64,000 bases of DNA, from assembly GCF_031877795.1 (NCBI RefSeq), contig NC_133931.1, positions 132,036,621-132,100,620 on the forward strand, in the 5' to 3' direction. The notes under the pieces are model-generated. The model was not told the DNA's origin, searched no databases, and saw only the letters and a list, made by a program, of their open reading frames with translations. This DNA comes from Strix aluco (Eukaryota > Chordata > Aves > Strigiformes > Strigidae). A program made the translations under genes and the position numbers. Position 1 is the stretch's first letter, and every line of letters starts with the position of its first letter. Shown piece after piece: positions 10,942 through 24,000 of this stretch.

Positions 10942-13900
10942 GTATTTTGTTACACCAGACTAATTATATAATATGCTCCCTTTTTATGCATTGCAAAATG
11001 TTGCTTTCTTCACTGCCATGAATTTGTATGAATCCTTTTCTTTCACTTTCCCCATGTTCAGGTTACATCTAAATAACTTTGTTCTTGTGAGGTCTACTGA
11101 ACAAGGTTTTCTTTGTTTACATTTTTATTAAAAGTGGTGATCTTTTTCCTTAGAGCCCAACCATTTGTCCAGCTTCTGGATCCAGACTTGTTTGGAGCAG
11201 GAACTTCTCCAGTGGACTATTGACATCAGATGGTGGTTTTGCTAAGCAGATATATTTGCTAGCATTGTAGATGCGACTAAATTGCTTTTTAGCTTTAAGA
11301 AGCTAATTTTGGACCACTTCTAACTTTTGATCTAGCCTCTTAGATAAAGCTAAAAAAAAAAAATTCACTTTTTGACACGATTAGTAAACTTGGAATTGGG
11401 CTGAGGGGGTCACTGTAGGCATTGTTTGCGAAGCTGATTACGCAGCAATCGAAACACAGATTGCTCTTCGCAGTCAAAAGCAGAAATTTTGTTGCACTGA
11501 TTTTTATTTTTTTTTTCCCCAAAGAAGGTAGATCCTTCTAATATTTCAGGCATACTTTTACATTTGACACATCTCATTAAATGAGTTAGTTCTAAATCCT
11601 AAATACAGATAATGTCTGAGTTGGGATAGTTTGGATGAGAAAAAATGCACTATAATGCATTTGCCAAAGAAGACGTTAATAAGTAATTTGCTATTTAGAT
11701 GTATTTAAACTGCAAACTTTGTAAGACAAGTTTATGAGTGTTTCACATGTTAATTGTAGAACACTGTTACAAAGAAATTTGATCTGTCATTGCATGAAGT
11801 GTAAGCAGGAATATTTTAGGACCAGTTATGCAGATTTCACTTTCCATGAAATATTCTTTTACATGAGTTAAAATCGGTCTGTATATATCAAGTGAAAATG
11901 TTTCTTTGAGGGAAATAAATGCTTTGGTGGCTTGGAAAACATTACACACCGCAGATAATTGTGTCAATTTTGTAGGATTGTCTGCAAATAAAAACATTTT
12001 AGCACAACAATAATACTAGTTTCATAGTATCCTAACTTATTTAACCTGATTTTTTACAAAGAACATTTAACTTGATTTGGTGATAAATTCGTTCTTTCTG
12101 GCTTACATTCTGCTTTTTCCTTCAAAAATATGTTGCTGTTTTAGAAATATTTATTAGGTTTTGTTAGTTAACATGAATATATGTAAGAGAGCTTATTAGC
12201 TTTTTGACCTTTCTGTGTTGTAATCATTAAGTTGTGTTCATTGTGAATGGCAAAAATATTCAGGTTTTTAATTTTTATTAGTCCTATGACACCATAAAGA
12301 GGTTGCCTCCAAGTAGTTTTTATGTACAAATCCAGGTTTTCTAAAGCTACACTTCCCTGAACAGATACCCATTTTGACATGGCTCTTATGCTCTCCTTTA
12401 TCCTGTGAAGTTGAAGTAGCTTTAAGCATTTCAGTTTCTTGGTTTGGGGAGTCTTCCTAAATGTAATATTAAGTTCATTAGCTGGTACATTTGGAGGCAA
12501 ATGCCTCATCTCTCTCTGCATGTCTCTTCTGATGCAGATACAGAATGCCAGCGGGGAGGTTGCTCTTTGTCTGTTTTTCAATCAAGTCTAATATTGTTTT
12601 GGAACTTTCCTCTTTTTTTAGATGAGAATAAAAATATTGCAGAGGGACTGTATCAGAAGGTGAAAATACTGTGTTGGGTCATGACTGGACCTCAAAATCT
12701 AGAAAAGAAAGCCAAGCATGTTAAGGCCACTTGGGCCCAACGTTGTAATAAAATACTTTTTATGAGCTCTGAGGAAAATAAAGACTTCCCAACTGTGGGC
12801 CTAGAAACCAAAGAAGGCAGGGACCAACTGTACTGGAAGACTATTAAAGCTTTTCAATATGTATATGACCATTATTTTGACGATGCTGATTGGTTTATGA
12901 AAGCAGATGATGATACATATGTTATATTGGACAATTTGAGATGGCTTCTTTCAAAATACAGTCCTGAACAACCAATATATTTTGGAAGAAGGTTTAAGCC
13001 TTATGTGAAACAGGGCTACATGAGTGGAGGAGCAGGATATGTTCTGAGCAAAGAAGCTCTGAAGAGATTCGTTGCTGCATTTAAAATGAACAAATGCTCT
13101 CACAGTTCCTCTATTGAAGACCTAGCACTAGGAAAATGCATGGAGATCATTAATGTGGAAGCAGGAGATTCTAGGGACACAAGTGGTAGAGAAACCTTTC
13201 ATCCCTTCGTTCCAGAACATCACTTAATCAGAGGATACCTACCAAAAACATTCTGGTACTGGAATTATAATTATTATCCTGCTGTAGAGGTAAGTCCTTA
13301 GGAACCTGATACCCATTTTGTGAAGTACCTCTTATGATGTGTATGAATGTGTATGATGTGTGAATTCGCAGTTTAATAGCAGCTCAGTATATTTTGGAAA
13401 AGAAGATTTTGTTGTGATATCCTGTGATACACCTCTGTGTAGATGTGTTAAATACATTAATCAACTAAAAGTTGCTGCTAAGAACTTAACGTTCCAGAAG
13501 AGCTAGTGAATCTTAAATTATTACTGCTATTTTGCTATGTTCTGTGGACAGCAAAAAATGATGAAACCTTTTTGACACATTTGTCTAGTGTCACCACTAC
13601 CTTCCTTGCAAAGTTACTGTTATGTTTTGTTCCCTCATACCTCACACACAGTGTCCCTAGCTTCTCCAGCCACCCAACTACCAGTGTGCAACGTGAATTT
13701 AGACCGGCGTGGTTCATTCCAAGGGGTGTGTGCTTGCTGTACAGAGCCAGGTCAAACAATGGCTGAGCTAAGTTACAGCCTACTGAAGGGAAGGTGTCAC
13801 TGATACACCTTTATCTTTTACCCAACAGCAAACTTCGCATAAAACCTGTAGAAATACAACTAGTTTTGAGACTTGCTCATGATTGTAGTTGGTTAACAGT

Positions 13901-16802
13901 GCCCCAGAGATTCCCACCTTACTGGAGGAGCTAGCTGGTGGGTAATGGTATGGGTGACTGTACTGCCTGCTGATCTTTTTCCCTTCAAATGGAAATGTGC
14001 TGCAATATACTTGTCTTACAACTGATAACTGTGCAGTGTTACCTGGCTTGAACACTGGTAGTTGCCCTGCCCTTATTTTTTTTTATTGAAGGTTGTTAAA
14101 ATGTACGTTTAACTGAGTTCCATTGGAAAGATTACAGAAGAATGAATGTTGCCTAGATGTGAAATAAAAGCATGACCCAAACAAGGAAATATGATTAGGT
14201 TTCTTTGTGTAGTTATACTGGACTCTTGTCTCCCTTCTACAGAAGTGGAGGAAAGCATGAGAGCTGGCAAAGCTATTTTTAAAAAAATTCTGTTGTTGTA
14301 GCAACAAAAATAGCATTTACAATCTGAAACATTTGTTTTGACCTGGATTGGGAGCCCAGGGAGTCCTAAAGGTCCTCGGGTTAAATTAAGGTGAAATGAC
14401 ACCAAATGACCGGTTAAAATATTTTACTTGCAGTAGAAACAACTTAAACTTGGAAAAGGATTATAAGCAATGTGGTCTCTTATTGATAAATCTATAACAA
14501 AGAAAAGAAAAAGAAAAAGGAAAAGGAAAAGAAAAAGAAAAGAGGAAGGGAGAGAAAGTGAGTTAAAGAATCCGGATCACCACCCCGAGTTTCAGTGTAG
14601 TCTCAGGTCTGGTAATCTTGGGTGGTGGGTGCACACTCAGAAATGTTTTCTGTTGCTGTTTTAAGTTGGTCTTATCATCTGATTTGCATACCAGATGAGG
14701 AGAGGGGTTTTCCACAAACTCTTTTGCATGAAAGATGAGGAAAAGGTGGAGCATGGGTTCTACACCGTGTGTTGAGGGGGGATGGGGTGCATTAACCCTT
14801 CCATCCAGTTGAGTCTGGGGTCATCATCTCTCCCTACCATCTTTACCTTTTCCTCAGTTTTTTTCTTGGGCAGTTATCCAGCCATTAGCTCCATCTGGTG
14901 CTGTGTGGTTTTCTCTTTTATCAATTATTTAGCTCTTCTTCAACAGTATAGTTGTAAATTAAGGTGTAGGCATTAACCCAAACATATGGTTTTATTCAGT
15001 CTATGTCTCCCCCCTTTGAGGCTTATCTAAGGAATTTGGCTATACAACTGCAAGGGAGCAGAGCCATGCGCCCTCCGATACAGTCTGTGCTTCCCTAGGC
15101 AGATAATTCATTCCTTAGACTAATCACAAAGGCCACAATTTGTCCTTGAGGCTTTCTGTGTTAGTGAATCTTTGAGGCATTAACTCCTTCAGTTCCTCAC
15201 AACATCCTGAGTGCAAGAATTTCAGATTGTCTTTGTGTTCCACATCTGAAATCTCTGGTTTAAAAAAAAAAAGGGGGGGGGGAGCAGGGGGCTACTTGAA
15301 ATTGAAGCAATTTGAAGGTATTCTGCACTTTAAACTTTGATGATCATATAATCTGTGATGTAGCTTCTTTTTTAGGATTATAATCTCAATTTTAAAAGTA
15401 TTGTTTTTCAGCAAGCTTTGAGATCAGCGTAAGTGGCCAAAATCAAGGATAGGATGTGGGATTTTTTTACACAGTAAAGCTGGGGAAAAAAAAAATCTAG
15501 TTCTTCAGTAGATACTTTTCATTGTAAAGCATCTGTTTTTATGCTTGTATTCAGTGGCTAGGGCATTTCTGTAGCTGAAAACAGCTATGATCCTGTATTT
15601 AGTGTGTCAGGATGCAGCAGCTTTTTAGCTATGATTGCAGTTTACGAGTGGCTGAGCTGTGGACAGTTACATCTGTAACTGATGCAGTGACGGTGGGGAT
15701 CCATAATGGAAATCACATAGTTGGTCCTGTCCTACCATTTTTGTGTTTGGATAGAGCCTACTTCATCTGGTATCAAAACCAAGCTATATTGATCAACCTT
15801 AGTAAGTATTGAAAGAATAGCAATTATGTGACAATTGTTCTCTTCAATGTCTTTAAATCTTAGTTCCTGTTAGAGTTGGAATATTAGCAGGTCTGCAATC
15901 AAATCAGATGAAAAAAACCCCACAAAACTGTCTTCCAGAATAGTGTTCTCAAAGCTGAATTTGAGCTAGAAAATACAAGTTATAACAAATATGTTAATAA
16001 TGATCTTTTAGCTCTTAAAAATGCTTAATAACTTCAATGAAATTAATAAACTTTAAAAAAAAAGGGTAGTTCTAAAATTATTTGTTAGAACTTTCTATAT
16101 GTAGGAAGTTAGGTCCTGACAATTTTGCCAAACTGTATAATGTGTGAACACACACAGAGGTGCCTGCGAACACACGTTTGGCTTATATACTCTGCATGGA
16201 TGCTGTCAGGAGTAACAAGCATGTATTGTTTCATATAAAAGTGCAATGCATTTAGACCTGCTTGCTGCTGCTTGGTTTTCTTTAAACACCAACATAAAAA
16301 AAGAAGTATGGAAAAGCAAAAAATCCTCCAACATTAATGAGAGCAGCTAGTTTTTTCATTGGTTTGATTACAGAAGCAAAAGACTTTGTCCAACTTTATT
16401 TTGAAAGGATGCTTTGGCAGGTATGTCTGATATATTTTGCTTGCCTAACATTAAGTTTTGAAGTATATGTATGGCTGACGACAGTGAATTTCTTACCATG
16501 AAGTCAATATGTGTTTGAAATCTTCCTGGATCTTTAATCCAGGGCACACTTTGCAGTTCTTGCTGATTATTTTGACCTGTTTTGTATTTTAGGGTCCCGG
16601 ATGCTGCTCCGATCTAGCAGTTTCATTCCACTACGTTGATTCTGTGACTATGTATCATTTGGAATATTTGATTTATCATCTCCGTCCATATGGGTATTTG
16701 TATCGGTACAATCCTGATTTGGCAAAGAATCCAGAAGAGCAGAGCAAAAATGAAGCACTGGAGGATAATCAAAAGCTAAAGCAAAAAATTTCTGAGAATT
16801 AA
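10719..16802 (+). CDS. C1GALT1: Core 1 beta-1,3-galactosyltransferase (T-synthase), three coding exons
   Basis: The enzyme transfers galactose from UDP-Gal to GalNAc-alpha-Ser/Thr (Tn antigen), making the core 1 disaccharide that starts most mucin-type O-glycans. It acts in the Golgi and needs the chaperone COSMC (C1GALT1C1). Exons 10719-10941, 12622-13289 and 16593-16802 join in frame (1101 bp) to 366 residues plus a stop; the human protein is 363. The product is a type II membrane protein: a short cytosolic end, a hydrophobic anchor at about residues 7-32, a stem, then the lumenal GT31 domain from about residue 85. The metal- and donor-binding acidic triplet DDD is at residues 170-172 (KADDDTYVI). 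Conserved cysteines include those in [30 protein letters not shown] and PGCCSDL. The start is the first in-frame ATG after the acceptor, with G at +4, and aligns with the mammalian start. The long open stretch upstream of exon 3 is intronic. Confidence 0.97.
10942..12621 (+). other. C1GALT1: C1GALT1 intron 2
   Basis: This 1,680-bp AT-rich intron has a GTATTT donor and a strong pyrimidine-rich acceptor (TCCTCTTTTTTTAG). I see no other gene or repeat in it. A minus-strand open frame at 12168-12581 shows no recognisable domain. Confidence 0.85.
12622..13289 (+). CDS. C1GALT1: C1GALT1 coding exon 2 (catalytic GT31 domain)
   Basis: This 668-bp exon encodes most of the catalytic domain, from DENKNIAEG to YYPAVE. 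It carries the GT31 motifs [13 protein letters not shown], the ADDDTY metal site, [21 protein letters not shown], the [15 protein letters not shown] acceptor-side segment and the [10 protein letters not shown] loop. It enters in phase 1, completing Asp75 with the previous exon, and ends at GTAGAG|GTAAGT in phase 0. Both splice sites are strong. Confidence 0.97.
14498..14561 (+). repeat. Polypurine (GAAAA/GGAAAA)n tract
   Basis: About 60 bp consist almost only of A and G, arranged as AAGAAAAG, AAAAAGG and AAAAGG units. It is a simple repeat in C1GALT1 intron 3. A homopurine/homopyrimidine tract of this kind can form triplex DNA. Confidence 0.85.
15262..15282 (+). repeat. A11-G10 homopolymer junction
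   Basis: Eleven A are followed by ten G in C1GALT1 intron 3. Runs of this type are prone to slippage and sequencing error, so their lengths should be treated as approximate. Confidence 0.85.
16593..16802 (+). CDS. C1GALT1: C1GALT1 last coding exon
   Basis: After the acceptor TTTTGTATTTTAG the frame reads [20 protein letters not shown], then the [12 protein letters not shown] core conserved in vertebrate C1GALT1, and ends at TAA (16800-16802). The last roughly 30 residues are a hydrophilic, Lys/Glu/Asn/Gln-rich tail ([18 protein letters not shown]). This part varies between vertebrates, and its length explains why the protein is 3 residues longer than the human one. Confidence 0.95.
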   Translation, partial: GPGCCSDLAVSFHYVDSVTMYHLEYLIYHLRPYGYLYRYNPDLAKNPEEQSKNEALEDNQKLKQKISEN

Positions 16803-17647
16803 TTGGACTTTGAAGAAAACAAAAGAAGCCAGTACAATGAATAAGAGTCTCCTCAAACTCCTGCATGAAGCTTGTGGACTAAAATTACTCGTGGCGATTC
16901 TTATTTCAGAAATGATGTTGGCAGTACTTTCTGTCACTGTCTGTGTACAATAGAGTCCGGTGCTGGCTGCGACTGTTTGGAATAGTGTGACCTTGCAGCC
17001 CTGCTCATGAAGATTGGGGGCCCTAAAGCTGTGAAATAGGAGGTTGTTCTGGTACACTAGTATCTGGAAGAATTTGTATAGAAACCATAATGGACGGGTG
17101 CAAAGATAATCATACAGTATTTCTGTTCCTTTTTCTGTTCTCTGTTTCCTTCTAGATGTTCTGTTAGGTCAGTTCTGATATTAGAAATGGATGTCGCACA
17201 GTCAAATACTTCATGATGGCTTTCTCTAGTATTCTCAGTATCTTGAAGTTACTTTGTGTACCTTGCCCTATAAGGAAGAGGCATGAAAATAGAATCTCAA
17301 GTCTGCTTTGCCTTAATGACAGACTGGTTGTTATGAATAGGCAGAGATCACCCAAAAGATTCATCTGAATGGTTTCAGAAATGGAATTGACTGCTATGAA
17401 TTATTTTAAAAATTTTTACGTCTCTGTTGCACAGAACAATATGAATTTGGATCACTACTGTTTTGCAGAGAAACCCAGAAATAGTTACTTAGTTAATAGT
17501 TTAAATAGTTTAAATTGCTGAGGTGATGCGAGCTGCTTACGTATTTGCCTGTGGCTTTTTTTTTGGTATAACTTGCCCTATTGGTTGAATTGATAGAAAA
17601 ATTAGTCTCAGAATTTCTAAGCATAAGATAAGGTAGATGCTTTTTGA

Positions 17648-17653
17648 AATAAA
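17648..17653 (+). terminator. C1GALT1: Proximal candidate poly(A) signal of C1GALT1
   Basis: This is a canonical AATAAA, about 850 bp after the stop codon. The sequence after it is only weakly GT-rich, so usage is uncertain. Confidence 0.35.
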
Positions 17654-20600
17654 GTCTCTCTTCCATCACACCATCCATGTAAACAAGAAAGAATAGTATC
17701 TTAGCAAAGTTATCGTGGCATTATAATAACTTGGTTTCAGCCAGTATTATAATTAGTTTGTTTCCATTTCAGTTTCACATCACTACTCTCAGATTGTGGA
17801 GTTACCTTATTCATTAGAATTTTACAGATACAAACAAGTCCTATTTTAAAACTGCAGCAAAGCTGATTTGACTGCTTCCTTACCCATCTAGTTTATTCGG
17901 CTGAAGTACTTTATTTCACTTTTCTGAACGGTTTCCTTTTTCCTCCACTTTTAAAAATTTCTTCTGTATCTGCTTCTTGTTACCTTTTTCAGAACAAAGT
18001 GTTAAATGATCCTTACTTCACTCTTTTTGAAGCTAAAGTATATAGTTATTCAGGTGAGCCAGCCTGAATGCAGGAATCTTTCAAAGTGCATTAACTTTCT
18101 CCACTACTTTGAGTATCTCTGCCTCTTAACTGCAAACACTTTCTTGGTGTGAGACCAAACAGGTGTTTTAATTACTGAAAAATTTTCAAAGGCCAAGCCT
18201 ATGTTTTATATGGTTAGTGTAAAACTTTATGTTTTTCTCTTTTTCAGACTGAGTGAATAGTAGTATGGGGGATGGGATTAAGCTTGACATGCAATGTGTC
18301 TTTATTCCACACTTGAACAAAAGTTTCTTCATCTTTATCACTTTTCACCTTCATCATATTGATGAATTTGGACACAACGTAATTACCTCCAGTCATTGTT
18401 CTGGAAAGGGCACATACTGGTAGCAGACAGCCTTATTTACTACTGCTGTCCTTCAGGATGTTCCTGGAAGAGGATGTTACCATAAAGTACTGGATTTTTT
18501 TTTTTTTTCCAAAGATAGTTCTTGTACAGATCGGGGTTCTTCTGTTGTGCAACAGTAAAGAATCATGACTTCCTTTCTTGCCATTGCTCTGCAGCATGAT
18601 GGCAATTACAGAAATATTAGATACATCTTTGCCTGAATATAGGCTGGGTTCATATATCAAGTATTAGTTAAACGAATAGTTCCTGCAGGGTTAAATCTGT
18701 TGGTCTTTTATGAGCAAGACTGCCTCTGAAGTACTGAAAGGGACAGAAGCTTTATTTTATGTTAATTGACCGAAGTAGAAAATTATAACTTCATTTGTTT
18801 AAAAAAGGAAAAAGTCTCCAGTTTGCTCTAGTCAGAGGGATGCTTGTCCAGAGGAGAATGGATGAGACGTGCTTCCTTCTGTGAGCTAAACGTTTATCCC
18901 ACGTGCAGCACAACCCAGTAATATTGTGAAATCCATGTGGTATTGATAACTCCAGTGACATTGTTCAAACATGCAATTAAAATTTTCTGTAATACTTCAG
19001 TTATGAAATTAAATCAAGATCCCAAGTTAATCTCTTTGTAAATTCAGCCCGTGTAGAAGATCTACTGAACTCCTGTACTGTTCCTTTATTACTGCTTTCT
19101 TCCTCATTTCATCTGTGGGGATTTAAAGATTTTTGTACCACAACAGGCAGAACTAATCTTGCATATTCTCTGCAGATTTGTGTCCTATGTTTGCCCTGTG
19201 CTGCACTGTGAAGTAACATTTCCTCCTCATATTCCTTACTGTCCTGACTGTCTTGTCTTTGGGTTTTCAGTTTCATTATGCATAAATCTCAGGTGGACAG
19301 GAGGAAGTGGGTAGTGAAATGTTTAAGCTCTGTACAGGTTGGTTGCTGAGGTGGCAAGTTCACCCAGCCACTGCTGAGCTCATGCTGAAGCCTTTTCTCA
19401 GCAGCAGTTCTGATTGTTGTCTGCTGCCCAACTGGGGCTTGTGGGTTTAGCAGAGTGGGGCAGGAATGTCCCTTTTCACAAAACGTGCAGGACCCCAGAG
19501 AATGGAGAAATAAAGGAACAGGTTCAATTTCTTGAGGGAATAAGGCTCAGAACATGCTACCTTGTGATAAATAGGTGGCCTGCCTGGAGAAGTAAGAAGA
19601 GCCTTTTCTTCAACCGTCCATTCTTGCTTTGTTTTAAAGTGTCCTTGTTCTTAGGCCTCTGAATCTCTTTTGCCTTTCTAACAGCACTGCAAAGAATTTT
19701 TTTCTTCCTTCCAGACAAGCTAGAAAAGTATCATTTTTTACATTCTGTGATTATAACAGAGGACTGTTGTTCTCTGTTTAATTGTATTGCCATAGCAGTG
19801 AGCTGATACCTCTGAAATAATTGGTTTGTATCTCGCTACCTTCAAAAGCTTCAGTAGTTCAAGGTCGGAATGTGAACAGTTAGTATAATTTTAATGTACA
19901 ATATCACACTACTGTCAGTAGTTTGTTATTTCACTCTCAGGTCTTTGTGCTTTGAGAAAGTATTTACTGAGTCTGAGTATTTCTGGAGCCCAAAGAGGCT
20001 GCTGTATTTCAGGTGGATAGACCTTTCTGAAGCACAGCAACAGAGGCTTGTCTTAGGCTATATCGATTATTGTTCCGTGTCTTTGGGTTTTTTTGCTTCT
20101 AAAAGAGGTTTCTTAATTTTATAAAATCTAAAAGCTTCCATTAGCACTGTAGTGATTTAAATGACCCATCTAAAAATTTTGAACTAGTTCTCTTGAAATT
20201 ACTAGGCAGCGGTTATTTGCACGTGGATGTGAGAATGTCACTTAGTGTAACAGAGTAACGTTTTAACCTTGTGTTGTGTTTTTTAGTTCAGAAAGAATGA
20301 GAATGCCAAGAAATTACCTTCAAATCCCTGCTCTTAATCAGAGATAGTATTAATCTTTGCAGAAAAAGACCAATTTTAATCTTTCACTCCCAGTTGATTT
20401 TTGCAGTCTATACCGGTCTCATTCAAGAGGTTAAATGCTGGTGATGTTAGCACTGTCTCCCATTTTGCAGATCTCTTTTCTCAGTACTTTCTGCCTTTAA
20501 GGCCACTTTCTTTGTTTTGCTTTGGTGGGGGTATATATTAAAAATGACTTTTTCTTCTCATCTTGCCATGTGTTCTATTACACTTCCAGAAGTATAAATT

Positions 20601-21085
20601 TTAGTGAGTAGCTGATAAACCTCTTACAAACAGTTTGCTATCTGAGCAGGGTGTTTTATCTTTGTATGACAGAAAAGTGCAGGTTATTTCTCCGATGTAC
20701 CTGCTACTCATGTTGATGGTGCACGCACAGATGAAAATAGATCCCTCAATACAGGACCACTTGGAAAGGCAATTTTGTCCTTTTGCTGTCAAGGAAAGCT
20801 GCTGTGGAACTCCAAAAGTGTAATTTGCTTTGTTTTACCATATTGTATTTAAAATACTCCACAAATGTTATTAATGCTCTAAAAGAATTGAAGATTGCTG
20901 CTGGACAGTATGCTCCATTTAAAACCTGTGAATGTTTCACTTTGCAGTTATAGGTAGTTGTGTCCCTAATGGCAGATGTAAGTTGGTGACTTGTCTGGGA
21001 TGATCACCATAAGGATTTGTTTCTTAAATATCTTCTTTGAAGTGCCTTTGACCAATTTTTAGCATCAAAATTAAGTTGAGAATTG

Positions 21086-21095
21086 AATAAATAAA
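21086..21095 (+). terminator. C1GALT1: Distal candidate poly(A) signal of C1GALT1 (two overlapping AATAAA)
   Basis: AATAAATAAA contains two overlapping hexamers. A T/GT-rich element (CATGTCTGTCTTC) follows within about 25-35 nt, the expected spacing for a downstream element. It is the more convincing of the two candidates by sequence alone. Confidence 0.4.
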
Positions 21096-24000
21096 ATAAG
21101 TTATCTCATACACAGTTCATGTCTGTCTTCATTTCCCCCTCCTGTACGCTAGTAGTGTAGCATTGCAGCACAATTTAGCCTAATAAGAACGTTCCTACTT
21201 TTTCTTGGGTGAGTACAGGGGAGTCAAAAAGCTTCTAATTTGCCATGTTTTCTGTTACTATATTTATGCTATTAACAAATAGCAAACTATCTTGAAAACA
21301 AAGATGGGGTTTTTTTTAAGTGTAAAATTAATGGTGCTAGTACTGAGTCACATAAGCAGGCTGCTGTTTCTGCATTGTCCTCATTTTTCAGTGTCTCCAC
21401 CTTGTTACAGAGTCCTGAGTGAACTGACTACAGCTGATACCGCTAACTGTTCAAAATTAACCAGCTGTTTTTTTAAAGGGATTTATTCTTTCAGTGAACC
21501 TCTTCTGCAAAAAAAACCTGTTAAGCTTTAAATGTGCTTTCTAACTTAGCTTTCTGCTATTCATGCAGAAGAATATTCTGCAGTAAAGAATATTCCACTT
21601 GTGCAGATGGGAGGTGTCTTTATGTACGAAATGTTGGTTGTTGGACATGGCAGGCACAAGCACGGTACAGCTGTGTTCCATTACCTTATGTACTTACTGT
21701 ACCTTAAGACCCTGCTAGTACTATTAACCTGGGTTAATTAACTATTTCATTTCAAAGTGCAGGAAGTGTGTGACAACCAATTTAACTGTGCTCGAAAGCC
21801 AGAATATTTTAGCTAAGGAACAACGGCCAATTGAATAGACGATAAAAGCTCCTCTCTGAAGTGTTGGGCATAGGTTATGCTTTTATGTAATGCCACTATA
21901 ACTTTCAAATGTCAGGATCAAACTAGAGCCAGCAAATTGGAGGGTGATGGGAGTACTGGAGCAGAAAATTACAGCTACTGCTCTGGAGATAAACTGTTTC
22001 ATAAGTGTGGGTTTGCTTTGCTTGCTTTTTTTTTTTTTTAAATATGTAACAGACTCTGTGTATTTGATTACCAGAAGTTGTAGACACAAGTGAAATATCT
22101 TTAAATGAAGGTAGGCTCTCCTAACCTGCTCACTTAGAGAAAGCTTCATTGTCTCACAGGAATTTCCCTAGAGTTCTCTGTGCACTAGTGTGAACTAAAA
22201 AGAAATGTAAATAAGTATCTTACACCCAGGGACTGGTAAGTTTGTTCTAAGCTGCAGGGAAGATAAGCCTGTGTATTGCTCATTCCAGCTCTTGCTGCAA
22301 AATGTTTAGCAGTCTTTCCTCCTTTTTGACAATGTTTCACCTAAATGAGGCCCTTCTCTGGATTCCAGAAATGTGGTGGTGAGGGACTTACTCCTCATAC
22401 AGTTGTCAGAGTAAGTGAGAAAACCAGAGTCCTGCAGTGAGCGTTTTCATTGTTCCACATGGAAAGTAATTTAACATAGACTTGGGAAAACAGCTGGATC
22501 ATGGGATCTTACTTCTAGGTGTTAGGGTGGTATTTGGCATTTATAAAGGAAAAGGTTATTTAATTCAGAAATGTAGCCCAAGCTCTCAATTTTTTCATCT
22601 TTCTAATATATATTCCTGCAAGACTGCTTGAAATGCCATTAAACTGTAGAGATGCTCTCAACACTGGTTAGTCAAACAAAACGTGGCAGGGAGACTACTG
22701 AGTACGCTTTTGTTAACACTGGAATTTGGATCTGAGCAGTGACCCACAGGCTTTCCTTTTAGCCCTTCTTTCCAGACTCCCTCAGCCCCTGTTCTGCTGT
22801 GTGTACACCCCTCTTTGGTGGTGAAACTACAGCCCCTTCTTTCCTTCCTCCCCCAACAATGTTTTTTCTGTCAGCTTTGTTTTATTCAGGGAGGTTGAAG
22901 CCTCAGGTGCTGGAGTCTCCACTGGTACTGACCAAAGCTTCATACCCCGGTGTCCTAGTTCTACTCAGGGCTTTTCGTGTTGGGCAGCTCTGGGGATGAG
23001 AAAGTGTCAATTCTTTTACATATTCAAGGTGTTGCCTTCTTTGGAGGTGTGATTCGTCTTTTAAACATTCCCATCTCCTTTTTTTGCCCCTTCTTTTTTC
23101 CTTTTCCTGTCAATAGTTTCACCCTCTGCTCTGCAAAGTGCTTTTTGAGGAGTACGTGATACCAGATGGATTGCTGTCATTTTCATGCTCCCATGTGGCT
23201 GCAGCTCACTTCAGGTCTGTATGTGAAATGGTACGCTGCCTTCAGTAAAGTTACGTGTTTTAAAATCAGTGTAAATGAGCCACTAGCAAAGGAGGAGTTG
23301 GAATCATGTTTTATCATTTGATGCTGAAAATACTTCTCAGTTTGGTAGGATGAACAGGTGGACTGGCTCCAAACTCTAGCAGCCAGTTGTGCTAAAGAAG
23401 TACAATCTTTTCCTTAGAGAAGAGGGAATGTGAATTTTCCAACTGTCTGCTAAATGTTGCTACAGTCGCTATCTTATTTTTTTACTTTTGCACAAAGAGG
23501 TGAACAGTCTTTTGCAAAGCTGAGTGGCAATAGAATTTCAAATTTAGAACTGAATAGAGATGGGAGTTTCGTAAGAATGTTAAATAAAAAGTTGATGTGG
23601 GCAGCTTGCTTATTTCTTTTCATTCAAACTCTAAAATTTTACTTGAGTAGGTACGTAAGTTTGCAGTACTATTCTTCAGTTGTACAAAACCAAACTGTGG
23701 TGTGTGTGAACCCATTGCTTTGGCATCTTGAAGTCAAAAAGGTTGGTGTGCTTTGAATTTCTACCTCTGCTTTCAGCAACTCCTTGCCCTTTTCTGATTT
23801 CTTTCCCCTCCTAGGATAAAATCCCTGCAAGGCAAGGAGCTTTGTCAGTAACTTCAGTCACCTGAAGAACTGGGTCAGCCTCCTGCTGCTGCTGCTTCAC
23901 CCTGAGTTTCCTTCCAGTGTTCCCCAGCGCTCTGGATCCTGCATGGTCTCGGGTAGTCAAGGTCTCGACTCTTCCTCCTCTAAGAACTGATCAAAGAGAC

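Larger units (their letters stand above)
13290..16592 (+). other. C1GALT1: C1GALT1 intron 3
   Basis: The intron runs from GAG|GTAAGT to TGTATTTTAG. It contains a purine-only tract at 14498-14561 and an A11-G10 junction at 15262-15282. No additional exon or interspersed repeat was recognised. Confidence 0.85.
16803..21110 (+). other. C1GALT1: Probable 3' UTR of C1GALT1
   Basis: No coding exon is recognisable downstream of the stop for more than 4 kb, and the sequence is AT-rich like a long 3' UTR. The first canonical AATAAA is at 17648-17653. A tandem pair of AATAAA hexamers at 21086-21091 and 21090-21095 is followed by a GT/T-rich stretch (TGTCTGTCTTC at 21120-21130), the best-looking distal cleavage signal. 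The UTR extent is inferred; a shorter isoform ending near 17.67 kb is equally possible. A 75-codon minus-strand frame at 18433-18660 is unexplained and probably chance. Confidence 0.4.

Noticed and set aside
12444-12621. Apparent N-terminal extension of the C1GALT1 catalytic exon frame
   Set aside because: A strong acceptor at 12620-12621 and exact phase match to the upstream exon show this part is intronic; the extension has no similarity to the protein.
18433-18660. 75-codon minus-strand frame that looked like a processed pseudogene
   Set aside because: I could not match it to any parent protein, the flanks show no poly(A) tail or target duplication, and it lies within the probable C1GALT1 3' UTR.
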